Of a stretch of 64,000 nt of DNA, positions 45,759 through 54,206 are shown in pieces. A program made the position numbers and the translations under genes. Positions within the stretch are counted from its first letter, which is position 1, and each line of letters begins with the position of its first letter. Under the pieces are notes generated by a model. It saw nothing but the letters and a program-made list of their open reading frames with translations, did no database searches and had not been told where the DNA came from. This DNA is from JAMHWF01 sp964371405 (GTDB taxonomy: Bacteria; Pseudomonadota; Gammaproteobacteria; Burkholderiales; Burkholderiaceae_C): the NCBI GenBank assembly GCA_964371405.1, contig CAYJLV010000008.1, forward strand, positions 1 to 64,000, written 5' to 3'.

Positions 45759-46678
45759 ACATGATCGGATCGATCCTGGCGCTGAGCGATCTGTCGGACT
45801 CGGCTCACGCCGCGCTGCACCGGGCGGCAGAGCTCGCCGCAAGCCACGAGGCAAATCTGCGGCTGCTCTACTACGATGCAGCTCGCATCTCCCGAAGCAC
45901 CGATCCCGTGCCCAAGCTGCGCCGGAAGGCGCGCCGCCTGGCTCGCCTGTACGGGCTGCCCGTCTCCGTTGTGGACAGGCCGGCGCGCGGTGTGTCCGAC
46001 GTCGGCGCCGAACTGGGCCAGGCCGACCTGCTCGTGACGCATCATCGTCGCGTTGCGCGCATGCCCGGACCTTGGCGCAGGGAGGTCAGCGAGACGCTGG
46101 TGAGCAGCCGGCCGGTTCCCGTCCTCGTCGTGAAGGGCTCGGCGTGGAAGCCCTATGCCGGCGTCCTTGCCGCGGTCGATCTGCGCGATGAAGCCGCCCG
46201 ACGCGTGGCCTCGTGGGCGTGCGCCGTCGGGGGCGACGCCGACGTCGATGCCCTGCACGTGGTGCGGCTGCTCTCGCCCGCCGCGATCCGGCTTTCCGGC
46301 ATCGCGGCCGGCGCACAGCGGCGCCGACGTCAAGCGGCACTGCAGCAGTGCGACTTCGAGTTGCAGCGAATCCTCCAACCCGTCGCGCCGTGGAAAGCCG
46401 GCCTCCTGAGACGGGCACTTGCAGTGGGCGACTCGGTCGAGGAAGAGATCCTGGCCCGGCAGGCCGAGAGCGGCGCCCAGTTGATCGTTGTGGGCCGCTC
46501 GACCGATACCCCGTGGGCCGACATGCTCCTGGGCAGCGTCTCGCGCCGGCTGCTCGCTGCGGCGCCCTGCGACGTCCTGATCGTCCCGATGGCCTCGAAA
46601 GGGGCCGGCTCGCTGCTGCCGCAGACGCAGAGCCACCTCGGCATTCACCCCGTTCGGCGCGACGCTGCGAACGGCTGA
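45755..46678 (+). CDS. Tandem-domain universal stress protein (UspA family)
   Basis: 307-residue protein with two Usp domains. Domain 1 (about residues 4-128) starts ILALSDLSDSAHAALHRAAE and lacks the ATP-binding glycine motif. Domain 2 (about 135-285) keeps LIVVGRSTDTPWADMLLGSV and the final strand CDVLIVPM, fitting the G-x2-G-x9-G-S/T class only loosely. Usp proteins are stress-induced nucleotide binders. It overlaps the GNAT-like gene by ATGA and is last gene of the operon, followed by a 24-bp palindrome. Confidence 0.86.
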   Translation: MNMIGSILALSDLSDSAHAALHRAAELAASHEANLRLLYYDAARISRSTDPVPKLRRKARRLARLYGLPVSVVDRPARGVSDVGAELGQADLLVTHHRRVARMPGPWRREVSETLVSSRPVPVLVVKGSAWKPYAGVLAAVDLRDEAARRVASWACAVGGDADVDALHVVRLLSPAAIRLSGIAAGAQRRRRQAALQQCDFELQRILQPVAPWKAGLLRRALAVGDSVEEEILARQAESGAQLIVVGRSTDTPWADMLLGSVSRRLLAAAPCDVLIVPMASKGAGSLLPQTQSHLGIHPVRRDAANG

Positions 46679-46692
46679 GAGCCTGCGGCACT

Positions 46693-46716
46693 CGCGCCGA
46701 GGGCGCCCTCGGCGCG
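46693..46716. terminator. 24-bp perfect palindrome between convergent genes
   Basis: A perfect palindrome (half-site cgcgccgagggc, centre between 46704 and 46705) sits in the 47-nt gap between the convergent Usp gene and glsB-like gene. It would form a GC stem in transcripts of both strands; no T-tract follows. A bidirectional transcript-end structure is the likeliest role (inference). Confidence 0.5.
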
Positions 46717-46725
46717 GCCCCGGCC

Positions 46726-46971
46726 TCAGGTCTTGCGCAGCTTGCCCACGACGAACAACAAGACCACCGCCCCGATCACCGACGCGATCCACCCCACCGG
46801 CTCGCCGACGGCGTACCAGCCGAGTGCCTGGCCGACGAAGCCGGCGATCAGCGAGCCGCCGATGCCGAGCAGGCAGGTCAGGATCCAGCCCATCTTCTGA
46901 TCGCCCGGCATCAGCAGGCGCGCGATGGCGCCGACGATCAGGCCGACGATGATGGTGGTGATGATGCCCAT
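46726..46971 (-). CDS. GlsB/YeaQ/YmgE-family stress response membrane protein
   Basis: 81-residue membrane protein of the transglycosylase-associated (GlsB/YeaQ/YmgE) family. Three hydrophobic segments are visible: IITTIIVGLIVGAIARLLMPG, then MGWILTCLLGIGGSLIAGFV, then WIASVIGAVVLLFVVGK, with conserved Gly and the GDQKMG turn. Members are often stress-induced, but molecular function is not established. The ATG at 46971 gives MGIITTIIVG; the frame is open upstream without similarity. Confidence 0.92.
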   Translation of the reverse strand: MGIITTIIVGLIVGAIARLLMPGDQKMGWILTCLLGIGGSLIAGFVGQALGWYAVGEPVGWIASVIGAVVLLFVVGKLRKT

Positions 46972-47332
46972 GGTGTGTTGGTCTCCGGTTCGCGGTGGTG
47001 ATGCGGGGGCCGGCCTGCGCCCGCATCGGGCAGCCTGGCCGCGTTGCCAGCGTACACCCGCCCGACCGTTGATCACACTCCTCGCCCGTCTTGCCGTTGC
47101 CGCTCTGCGAAGCCCGGGAGCAGCCTTCGCAGCCGCCATCGCGCCAAGGTCGGCTTCAGCCGGCGCCAGCCGATCACGCTGTGGAAGCAGCGCGCGCCGC
47201 ATGCCAGTTCCTTGGCGTAGTGCGGGGTTTGGCGGCGCGCAGGCACTGCCCCCGCATGCCGGGCACACTGCGATGGGGCGGCACGGCGGTTGCCCCGTGC
47301 CGCCCGAAGTCGGTGACAACGGAGGTTCTGCG
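46972..47332. promoter_or_regulatory. Divergent intergenic region with hairpin before M48 lipoprotein gene
   Basis: 361 bases between the divergent GlsB-like and M48 genes. A perfect 11-bp stem gggcggcacgg/ccgtgccgccc (47276-47286 / 47295-47305, eight-base loop) lies 27 bases before the M48 start and would be in its leader. GGAGG follows at 47321. No clear promoter was found on either strand and no further gene is seen. Confidence 0.45.
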
Positions 47333-48808
47333 ATGCGCCCGAAATTCCTGGTTCCGCTGGTTGTCGCCGCCGCGCTGCTCGCCGGCTGCGCCACCGTCGT
47401 CAACCCTGTCACTGGCCGCGAAGAGCGCACCGTGATGGACGAGGCGGCCGAGATCGCCGAGGGGCGCAAGGCGCATCCGCAGGTGCTCGCCGAATACGGC
47501 CGCTACGACAACGCGCGCGTGCAGGCCTATGTGAACGGCCTCGGCCAGAAGCTGGCGAAGCAGTCGCACCGCGGCAACCTGCAGTGGACCTTCACCGTGC
47601 TCGACAGCCCCGAGATCAACGCCTTCGCGCTGCCCGGCGGCTATGTCTACGTGACGCGCGGCATCATGGCCTACATGGAGAGCGAGGCCGACCTCGCCGG
47701 CGTGATCGGCCACGAGATCGGCCACGTGACGGCGCGCCACGGCGCGCAGCGCGCGACGCGCCAGCAGACGGCGGGGCTCGGCGTGCTCGCCGCCAGCGTG
47801 CTCGGCGCTGTGCTCGGCGTCGGCGACCTCGCGGGCCAGGTGGCGCAGACGGCGGCCGCAGGCTACGTTGCCTCGTACAGCCGCGACCAGGAGCTGCAGG
47901 CCGACCAGCTCGGCGCCGAGTACCTCGCGCGCAACAAGTACGACCCGAGCAACATGGTCGACGTGATCGGTGTGCTCAAGGACCAGGAGCGCTACGCCGC
48001 CGACGCGGCGCGCGACGAGGGCCGCGCCGCGCCGTCGGGCGGCAACTGGCTCTCTTCCCACCCGAGCAACGAGCAGCGGCTCGCCGACATCCGCGGCATC
48101 GCCGCGAAATACAAGGGCCAGTACGGCGACGACGGCCGCGCGCGCTACCTCCAGGCGATCGACGGCATGGCCTTCGGCGAGAGCCGCGAGCAGGGCGTGA
48201 CGCGCGGGCGCAATTTCTATCACGAGCCGCTGGGCATCGCGCTGACGGCGCCGCAGGGCTGGAAGGTCGCCAACTCGCCCGACGCGATCGCCGTCGTCAA
48301 CGCCGCCGGCGACGCCGGCCTCGTCGTCAAGACGGTGCCGCCGAACGCAGGCTCGACGCACGAAGAAATCATCCGCAACGTCTTCAAGCCGACCGAGGGC
48401 CGCACCGAGCGGCGCACGCTCGGCGCCGGCCTGGCGGCGACGCACGTCGCCGGCACGCGGCGCACCGCTCAGGGTCAGACCGGCAGCTTCGAAGCGACGA
48501 TCGTGACGGGCCCCGCCAACCGCCACTACGCGCTGCTCTATCTGGCGCGCGACGTCGCGGCGCTGCAGCGATCGGCCCCCGGCCTGCGCGAATCCGAGTC
48601 GTCGTTTCGCCCGCTGACGGCGGCCGACCGCGCTGCGGCGCGGCCGTGGGCGCTGAAGGCGGTGGCGTTCCCGCCCGGCGGCTTCGCCGAGCTGGCGCGG
48701 CGCTCGCCGCTGCCCACGCGTGCCGAGCAGCAACTGCGGCTGATCAACGGTGTCTACGGCGCGCAGCGCGAGCCGCGCGCCGGCGAGCCGGTGAAGGTCG
48801 TCGAGTAG
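47333..48808 (+). CDS. M48-family metalloprotease, lipoprotein
   Basis: 491-residue envelope protease. A lipoprotein signal peptide has lipobox LLAGC (Cys at about residue 19). The M48 domain (about 45-290) has zinc motif HEIGHVTARHGAQ (about 126) and the third ligand in SRDQELQADQLGAEYLARNK, then LSSHPSNEQRL. The C-terminal region of about 200 residues (GIALTAPQGWKVANSPDAIA; TVPPNAGSTHEEII) is an extra domain found in BepA/YfgC-like and related proteins without assigned chemistry. The ATG at 47333 has GGAGG eight bases upstream. Confidence 0.92.
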   Translation: MRPKFLVPLVVAAALLAGCATVVNPVTGREERTVMDEAAEIAEGRKAHPQVLAEYGRYDNARVQAYVNGLGQKLAKQSHRGNLQWTFTVLDSPEINAFALPGGYVYVTRGIMAYMESEADLAGVIGHEIGHVTARHGAQRATRQQTAGLGVLAASVLGAVLGVGDLAGQVAQTAAAGYVASYSRDQELQADQLGAEYLARNKYDPSNMVDVIGVLKDQERYAADAARDEGRAAPSGGNWLSSHPSNEQRLADIRGIAAKYKGQYGDDGRARYLQAIDGMAFGESREQGVTRGRNFYHEPLGIALTAPQGWKVANSPDAIAVVNAAGDAGLVVKTVPPNAGSTHEEIIRNVFKPTEGRTERRTLGAGLAATHVAGTRRTAQGQTGSFEATIVTGPANRHYALLYLARDVAALQRSAPGLRESESSFRPLTAADRAAARPWALKAVAFPPGGFAELARRSPLPTRAEQQLRLINGVYGAQREPRAGEPVKVVE

Positions 48809-48846
48809 GCGCTGCCGGCTCCGGAGGCTCGCTCGCGCCGCGCCGC

Positions 48847-49972
48847 TCAGCCGCGGCCGGCGCCGCGCCGCTGCCGCTTCGCGCGCAGCTCGAGCACGCC
48901 GAAGACGACGCTGGCCGCGGCCAGCGGCGCGAGGTAGTACAGCGCGCGGTAGGCGAGCAGCGCGGCCAGCAGCTTGGGCACTGGCACGACGTGCGACAGC
49001 AGAGCGACGAACACGGCTTCGAGCACCCCGAGACCCGCCGGCACGTGCGTGATGACGCCGGCCACGGCAGCGACGAGCAGCACGCCGAGCACCGCCGGGT
49101 AGGCTACCTTCTGCTGCAGCAGCATCCAGACCACGCCGCCGATCAGCGCCCAGTTCAGCGTCGAGACCATGAGCTGCAGCGCCGCGAAGCGCAGCGTCGG
49201 CGGCCGGAACTCGTGGCCGCGCACGCTCCAGGTCTGGTCGTGCCAGCGCGCACAGGTGGCGAGGTAGGCGGCGACGACGGCGAGCATCGCGACGCCGAGC
49301 ACGCGCAGGCCACCGCTGTCGATCTTCCAGTCGGGCGGCAGCACGAGCGGGCGTGCCGCGAACAGCGCGCCGGCGAGCAGCAGGTAGCCGATCCAGTTCG
49401 TCACCAGCGCGATCGACAGCACGCGCGCGATCTGGTTGGGCTCGAGCCCGAGCCGCGTATACAGGCGCGCGCGCAGGCCGACGCTGCCGACGAGTGCGCC
49501 GAGGTTCATATTGAAGGTATAGACGACGAAGGTGACGGCCATCACGGTCGGCGCCGGCAACGTGTGGCCGGCATAGCGACGGCCGAAGAGGTCGACACTG
49601 CTGTAGAGCAGGTGGCTGGCGGCAGCGAGCGCTGCGGCGATGCCGAGCGTGGCCAGCGGGTAGGCGCGCAGCGTCGCGCCGACGTCGTCCCAGTCGACGT
49701 GGCGCGCCTGGTTCGCGACCAGCCAGGCGACGAGGCCGAGGAAGGCGAGAGTCGCGCCGCGCGTTGCCCACGGCCACCACGGTCGTTCGCGCAGCCGGCG
49801 CCGCGGCGCCCGCGCCCCCGCGCGCCACCTGTCGCGCACCCCCCCAACAGCTCGGTGGCGACCCCCCGCGCGCAGGNNNNNNNNNNGCGCGGGGGGGGCC
49901 CCCCCCCCACCCGGGGGGCGCCCCCGGCGGGGGCGGGGGCGCGGGCGCCGCGGCGCGCAACGTGTCGCTCAC
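48847..49972 (-). CDS. ybhN: YbhN/UPF0104 membrane protein, interrupted by assembly gap
   Basis: Polytopic inner-membrane protein of the lysylphosphatidylglycerol-synthase-like (UPF0104) family. About eight helices start with WATRGATLAFLGLVAWLVAN; NMNLGALVGSVGLRARLYTR and PAGLGVLEAVFVALLSHVVP are typical. The natural start is probably GTG 49972, overlapping the clsB stop (GTGA) and giving VSDTLRAAAPAP. Between it and the good sequence lie ten N and GC homopolymers. The distance 48847-49972 is not a multiple of three, so the N-terminus is not reliably represented. Function unknown; in E. coli ybhN neighbours clsB and ybhP. Confidence 0.85.
49798..49956. repeat. 24-bp inverted repeat flanking the assembly gap
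   Basis: Arms 49798-49821 and 49933-49956 are perfect reverse complements (left arm begins gcgccgcggcgcccgcg). They enclose 111 bases that include the ten N and runs of C and G. This could be a real GC palindrome that broke the assembly or a fold-back sequencing artefact. Confidence 0.6.
49877..49886. other. Assembly gap (10 N)
   Basis: Ten unresolved bases flanked by low-complexity C and G runs. Ten N is a conventional scaffold spacer, so the true gap length is unknown. All reading frames crossing it are unreliable. Confidence 0.99.
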
Positions 49973-51231
49973 GCCGACTCCTGCTCGGTGGCGACGCGCG
50001 GCGCGCTGGAGTCGGTGGCCGCGGCGCCGGCCGGTGTCGCGGACGGTGGCACCGACATCATGCGCGGCCGGTGCGCCGGCAGCGAGCCCGCCCACGACGG
50101 ATACCAGCGCACCAGGTGAAAGACGAAGTACGAGCGGATCCGCCGCCACAGGTTCGACTCGACCAGGTCGCTCGCTTCGATGAGCCGGCAATGCTTGCGC
50201 ACCAGTTCGTCGAGGTGCTCGTGGAGCAGGCTGTTGAACGCGCGGTCGCGGATCATCACGTTGGCTTCGAGGTTGAGCGCCAGGCTCAGCGGGTCGAGGT
50301 TGCTCGATCCGACGGTCGACCAGTGCTCGTCGGTCAGCGCCACCTTGCCGTGCAGCGGGCGCTCGCAGTACTCGTAGATGCGCACGCCGGCGACGACGAG
50401 GTGGTGGTAAAGCATGCTGGCGGCGAACTTGACGATCGGCATGTCGGGCATGCCCTGCAGGATCAGCCGCACGTCGACGCCGCGCCGCGCGGCGCGGCGC
50501 ATCTCGCGCAGCAGCCGGTAGCCGGGGAAGAAGTAGGCGTTGGCGATGACGACGCGCCGGCGCGCCAGGCGGATCGCGATGCGGTAGTGGCGCTCGATGT
50601 CGCTGCGGTGCTCGGCGTTGTCGCGCGTGACGAACAGGGCATCGGCTGCGCCCGCCGTCGGCGGCAGCTTGTCCAGCGGCGGTGCCGCGCGGCGGTGCAG
50701 CCACTGCAGGCGCTTGTGCGGCTCGAGGGAGTCGTGCGCGAAGCGGTCGATGACGCCGACGATCGGGCCTTCGGCGACGACGGCATAGTCCTGCTTGGCC
50801 TCGGGGCCGTGCTCCTTGAGGTGGTCTGCCGAGAAGTTGATGCCGCCGACGAAGGCAATGCGGCCGTCGACGACGACGATCTTGCGGTGCATGCGCCGCA
50901 ACAGGTTGGTGCGCAGGCCGAACAGCTTCGGTCCCGGGTCGAACACGTGCAGCTGCACGCCGGCGCCGGTGAGGCCCTCGACATAGGCCGGCGACAGGTC
51001 GGGCGAGCCGTAGCCGTCGATCATCAGCTCGACGCGCACGCCGCGCCGCGCCGCGGCGACCAGCACGCGATGCAGCGCCTGGCCGACGCTGTCGTCGAAC
51101 AGGATGAAGGTCTGGATCAGCACTTCGCGTTCGGCGCGCTCGATCTCGGCAAACACGCACGGGTAGAACGCCTCGCCGTTGATCAGCAACTCGAAACGGT
51201 TGCCGGGGATCCAGCGCTGCTGCTGGCTCAT
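49969..51231 (-). CDS. clsB: Cardiolipin synthase B
   Basis: 420-residue phospholipase-D-superfamily enzyme. Two HKD motifs are visible: HRKIVVVDGRIAFVGGINFS (about residue 118) and LHGKVALTDEHWSTVGSSNL (about 298). The N-terminal NRFELLINGEAFYPCVFAEI and the order next to ybhP- and ybhN-like genes point to ClsB (YbhO), which makes cardiolipin and can use phosphatidylethanolamine-related donors. The ATG at 51231 starts 10 nt after the ybhP-like stop. The C-terminal tail is Ser/Ala/Pro-rich. The stop overlaps the ybhN start. Confidence 0.92.
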   Translation of the reverse strand: MSQQQRWIPGNRFELLINGEAFYPCVFAEIERAEREVLIQTFILFDDSVGQALHRVLVAAARRGVRVELMIDGYGSPDLSPAYVEGLTGAGVQLHVFDPGPKLFGLRTNLLRRMHRKIVVVDGRIAFVGGINFSADHLKEHGPEAKQDYAVVAEGPIVGVIDRFAHDSLEPHKRLQWLHRRAAPPLDKLPPTAGAADALFVTRDNAEHRSDIERHYRIAIRLARRRVVIANAYFFPGYRLLREMRRAARRGVDVRLILQGMPDMPIVKFAASMLYHHLVVAGVRIYEYCERPLHGKVALTDEHWSTVGSSNLDPLSLALNLEANVMIRDRAFNSLLHEHLDELVRKHCRLIEASDLVESNLWRRIRSYFVFHLVRWYPSWAGSLPAHRPRMMSVPPSATPAGAAATDSSAPRVATEQESA

Positions 51232-51241
51232 GGGGCGGCGC

Positions 51242-52003
51242 TCACAACTCGATCTCCGCCGCCAGCGGCGCGTGATCCGACAGGTGCGACCAGGGTCGCC
51301 TCGGCAGCACGACGGGCGCATGCACGCCGGCATTGCGCACGTAGATGCGATCGAGCGCCAGCATCGGCAGGCGCGCCGGGTAGGTGCGGGCCGCCTCGCC
51401 GTGCGCCTGGACGAAGACTTCGTGCAGGCCGGCTCCGCGCTCGAGGATCGGGTGCGCCCGGCGTTGCCAGTCGTTGAAGTCGCCGGCGACGACGACGGGC
51501 GCGTCGCGCGGGATCTCCGTCGTCACGACGCGGCACAGGTCGTCGAGCTGGCGCCGGCGGTGCCCTTCCTTCAGACCGAGGTGGACGCAGATCGCGTGCA
51601 CCTCGGTGCCGCGCTGCGGCAGTTCCAGCACGCAGTGCAGCAGGCCGCGCTTCTCGGGGCCGTTGATCGAGATGTCGCGGTTGGACCAGCGCACGATCGG
51701 GAACTTCGACAGCACGGCGTTGCCGTGGTGGCCGTGCGGATAGATCGCGTTGCGGCCGTAGGCGAACTGCGGCCAGATCGTGTCGGCGAGGAACTCATAG
51801 TGCGGCAGCGCCGGGAAGTCGGGGTGGCGCAGCGGATGGTGCGAATGTGTGCCCAGCACTTCCTGCAGGAAGACGACGTCGGCGCCGACGCTGCGCACGG
51901 CCTCGCGCAGGTCGTGCAGCATGAAGCGGCGGTTGAACGCGGTGAATCCCTTGTGGATGTTCACGGTGAGGACCTTGAACGCGAAGGGAGCGGCGGAGGG
52001 CAT
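51242..52003 (-). CDS. Endonuclease/exonuclease/phosphatase family protein (YbhP-like)
   Basis: 253-residue EEP-fold hydrolase. Family motifs are LTVNIHKGFTAFNRRF near the start, VVFLQEVLG with metal-binding Glu, CVHLGLKEGHR, VVVAGDFNDW and the terminal HLSDHAPLAAEIEL. In E. coli the homologous ybhP is beside clsB (ybhO) and ybhN, as here; substrate (lipid head group, nucleic acid or other phosphodiester) is unknown. The ATG at 52003 gives MPSAAPFAFKVLTVN. First gene of a tightly spaced three-gene operon with clsB and ybhN. Confidence 0.9.
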   Translation of the reverse strand: MPSAAPFAFKVLTVNIHKGFTAFNRRFMLHDLREAVRSVGADVVFLQEVLGTHSHHPLRHPDFPALPHYEFLADTIWPQFAYGRNAIYPHGHHGNAVLSKFPIVRWSNRDISINGPEKRGLLHCVLELPQRGTEVHAICVHLGLKEGHRRRQLDDLCRVVTTEIPRDAPVVVAGDFNDWQRRAHPILERGAGLHEVFVQAHGEAARTYPARLPMLALDRIYVRNAGVHAPVVLPRRPWSHLSDHAPLAAEIEL

Positions 52004-52101
52004 CGTGGCGCGCGGCGTTGCGGAGCCCTCGTTGTACTTCAAAGCCTCGGCCGGCTGCAGGGCGGGCGGAGCTTCGCGCGTCGGGCGCGGCCGGCGCCGT
52101 C

Positions 52102-53334
52102 TCAATAGAGGATGCGGCAGCGGATCGTGTCGGGGATGCTGCACAGCTCGTCCAGCGCGACGCGGCTGGCGTCGCTGTCGACGTCGATGACGACGTAGCC
52201 GACCTCGTCGTTGGTGCTGAGGTACTGCGCCGCGATATTGATGCCCGCGGCGGCGAAGCGCGCGTTGATGTGCGCCATCACGCCCGGCACGTTGCGGTGG
52301 ATGTGCAGCAGCCGGCAGCGCCCGGTGTGCTCGGGCAGCGCCACCTCGGGGAAGTTGACGGCCGAGACGGTCGAGCCGTTGTCGCTGTAGCGGATCAGCT
52401 TGGCCGCCACCTCGCGGCCGATGTTGGCCTGCGCCTCGGCGGTCGAGCCGCCGATGTGCGGCGTCAGCAGCACGTTGTCGTAGCGCGTCAGCGGCGACTC
52501 GAAGCGCGCGTCGTTGCCTTGGGGCTCGGCCGGGAAGACGTCGATCGCCGCACCGTGCAGGTGGCGCGCGTCGAGCGCGGCGGCCAGCGCCTCGATGTCG
52601 ACGACGTTGCCGCGCGACGCATTGATCAGGTGGCTGCCGGGCTTCATGCGCTCGATCTCGGTGGCGCCGACGAGGCCCGCGGTCTGCGGCGTGGCTGGCA
52701 CGTGCAGCGTCACGACGTCGGCAGCCTGCAGCAGCGCGTCGAGCGTCGGCAGCTGGCGCGCGTTGCCCAGCGGCAGCTTGGCCTCGATGTCGTGGAACAC
52801 GACGGCCATGCCGAGCTGTTCGGCGAGCACGCCGATCTGCGTGCCGATGTGGCCGTAGCCGACGATGCCCAGCGTCTTGCCGCGCACTTCGTAGGAATGC
52901 GCCGCGCTCTTGACCCAGCCGTTGCGGTGCAGGATCGCGTTCTTCTCGGGGATGCCGCGCATCAGCAGGATGATCTCGGCCAGCACCAGCTCGGCGACGC
53001 TGCGCGTGTTGGAGAACGGCGCGTTGAAGACGGGAATGCCGCGGCGCATCGCGGCGCGCAGGTCGATCTGGTTGGTGCCGATGCAGAACGCGCCGATCGC
53101 CGTCAGCTTCGGCGCCGCCTCGATCACGTCGCGCGTGAGCTGCGTGCGCGAGCGGATGCCGACGAAGTGCGCGTCGGCCAGCGCCGCGGCGAGCGCGTCG
53201 CCGGCGAGCGCCTTCGGCCAGGTCTCGACCTGCGTGTAGCCGTCGTCGCGCAGCGCCTGCAGCGCCGTCTCGTGGATGCCTTCGAGCAGCACGAACTTCA
53301 GCTTGTCCTTGGCCACCGAGAGCCGGGTCGTCAT
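52102..53334 (-). CDS. serA: D-3-phosphoglycerate dehydrogenase
   Basis: 410-residue NAD-dependent dehydrogenase starting serine synthesis. The Rossmann motif is GIVGYGHIGTQIGVLAEQLG (about residues 150-170). Catalytic Arg, Glu and His lie in NASRGNVVDIEAL, the following acidic segment and LLTPHIGGSTAEAQ. The C-terminal ACT domain (about 335-410, including HIHRNVPGVMAHINARFA) permits serine feedback. Length equals the E. coli-type enzyme without the extra ASB domain. The ATG at 53334 gives MTTRLSVAKDKLKFVLLEG. Confidence 0.95.
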   Translation of the reverse strand: MTTRLSVAKDKLKFVLLEGIHETALQALRDDGYTQVETWPKALAGDALAAALADAHFVGIRSRTQLTRDVIEAAPKLTAIGAFCIGTNQIDLRAAMRRGIPVFNAPFSNTRSVAELVLAEIILLMRGIPEKNAILHRNGWVKSAAHSYEVRGKTLGIVGYGHIGTQIGVLAEQLGMAVVFHDIEAKLPLGNARQLPTLDALLQAADVVTLHVPATPQTAGLVGATEIERMKPGSHLINASRGNVVDIEALAAALDARHLHGAAIDVFPAEPQGNDARFESPLTRYDNVLLTPHIGGSTAEAQANIGREVAAKLIRYSDNGSTVSAVNFPEVALPEHTGRCRLLHIHRNVPGVMAHINARFAAAGINIAAQYLSTNDEVGYVVIDVDSDASRVALDELCSIPDTIRCRILY

Positions 53335-53505
53335 CGCATGAACTCCTTGCCTGGAGCGCCATGGTAAGCGCGGTGCCATGGCAGGCACGGCGCGTGCCCA
53401 CGCTGGCCGCAAGGGCTGCAAGGAGCGCGGGCATGAACTGATACTGTGCAAGGGCGGACGGATTGCTGTCGAGCCCGCGAAGCCCGCTGTTCACGAAAGG
53501 ACCGC

Positions 53506-54132
53506 ATGATGGTGCAAGTTTCGCAAGCGATGACGCGCGGCGTGCGCAGTCTGGCGCCCGGCGACGCGATGCAGGTTGCCGCGCTGTCGCGCGCGCGCCT
53601 GCCGAGGCGCCGTGCCGCTGCCGGAGCGGTGCTGCCGCGCGTCCTGGTCGTTGCCGTCGCCTTGGCCTTGGTGGCCGGCTTCGCGCTGCTGAACTGGCAG
53701 CAACTCGCGGCTGCGGTGCCGGTGTCGCTCGGCGTCGTCACGGTCGACGCGCCGCTGGGTCTGATCATGCTGGTGCTGCTGGCGGCGCTGGCGCTCGTCT
53801 TCATCGCTTGGGCGCTGACGCTGCAGGGATCGGTGCTGCTCGAGAGCCGCCGCAACGCGCGCGAGCTGCAGGCGCAGCGTGAACTCGCCGACCGCGCCGA
53901 GGCGTCGCGCTTCACCGAGCTGCGCCAGCACCTCGATGCCGAGTTGCAGCGCCTGGCCGGGCGCGACGACGAGTCGCGCGCCGCCCTCGTCGCGCGCTTC
54001 GACTCCGTGGCCGCCGAGTTGCGCACGGCTCAGGAGCAGGCCGCCAACTCGACGGCGGCCTACCTCGGCGAGATCGAAGACCGGCTCGGCCGCATGCCGC
54101 TGCTGCCGCCCGACGTGCCGCGCGGCCATTGA
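53506..54132 (+). CDS. LapA-like (DUF1049) membrane protein
   Basis: 208-residue inner-membrane protein. Two transmembrane helices at about residues 44-62 (VLVVAVALALVAGFALLNW) and 80-103 (DAPLGLIMLVLLAALALVFI) are separated by a short periplasmic loop. A cytoplasmic coiled-coil-prone helix rich in Glu, Arg and Ala (about 108-190) follows. The NWQQLAAAVPVSLGVVTVDAPLG spacing, given as NWQQL and VDAPLGLIM, resembles LapA proteins that act in envelope assembly. AAAGGA stands upstream of ATG 53506. Divergent from serA; function only inferred. Confidence 0.72.
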   Translation: MMVQVSQAMTRGVRSLAPGDAMQVAALSRARLPRRRAAAGAVLPRVLVVAVALALVAGFALLNWQQLAAAVPVSLGVVTVDAPLGLIMLVLLAALALVFIAWALTLQGSVLLESRRNARELQAQRELADRAEASRFTELRQHLDAELQRLAGRDDESRAALVARFDSVAAELRTAQEQAANSTAAYLGEIEDRLGRMPLLPPDVPRGH

Positions 54133-54206
54133 CCACGCGGCGGGTACGCGGCCTGCCCAGGGAGAGGGTCGCACGCCGCGACGCCACCGGGAAAGGGCCA
54201 CGACCC

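Noticed and set aside
47174..51477. Very long frames on both strands across the N gap (about 1300 codons each)
   Set aside because: They run antisense or out of phase to the M48 lipoprotein, ybhN, clsB and ybhP genes and pass through unresolved bases.
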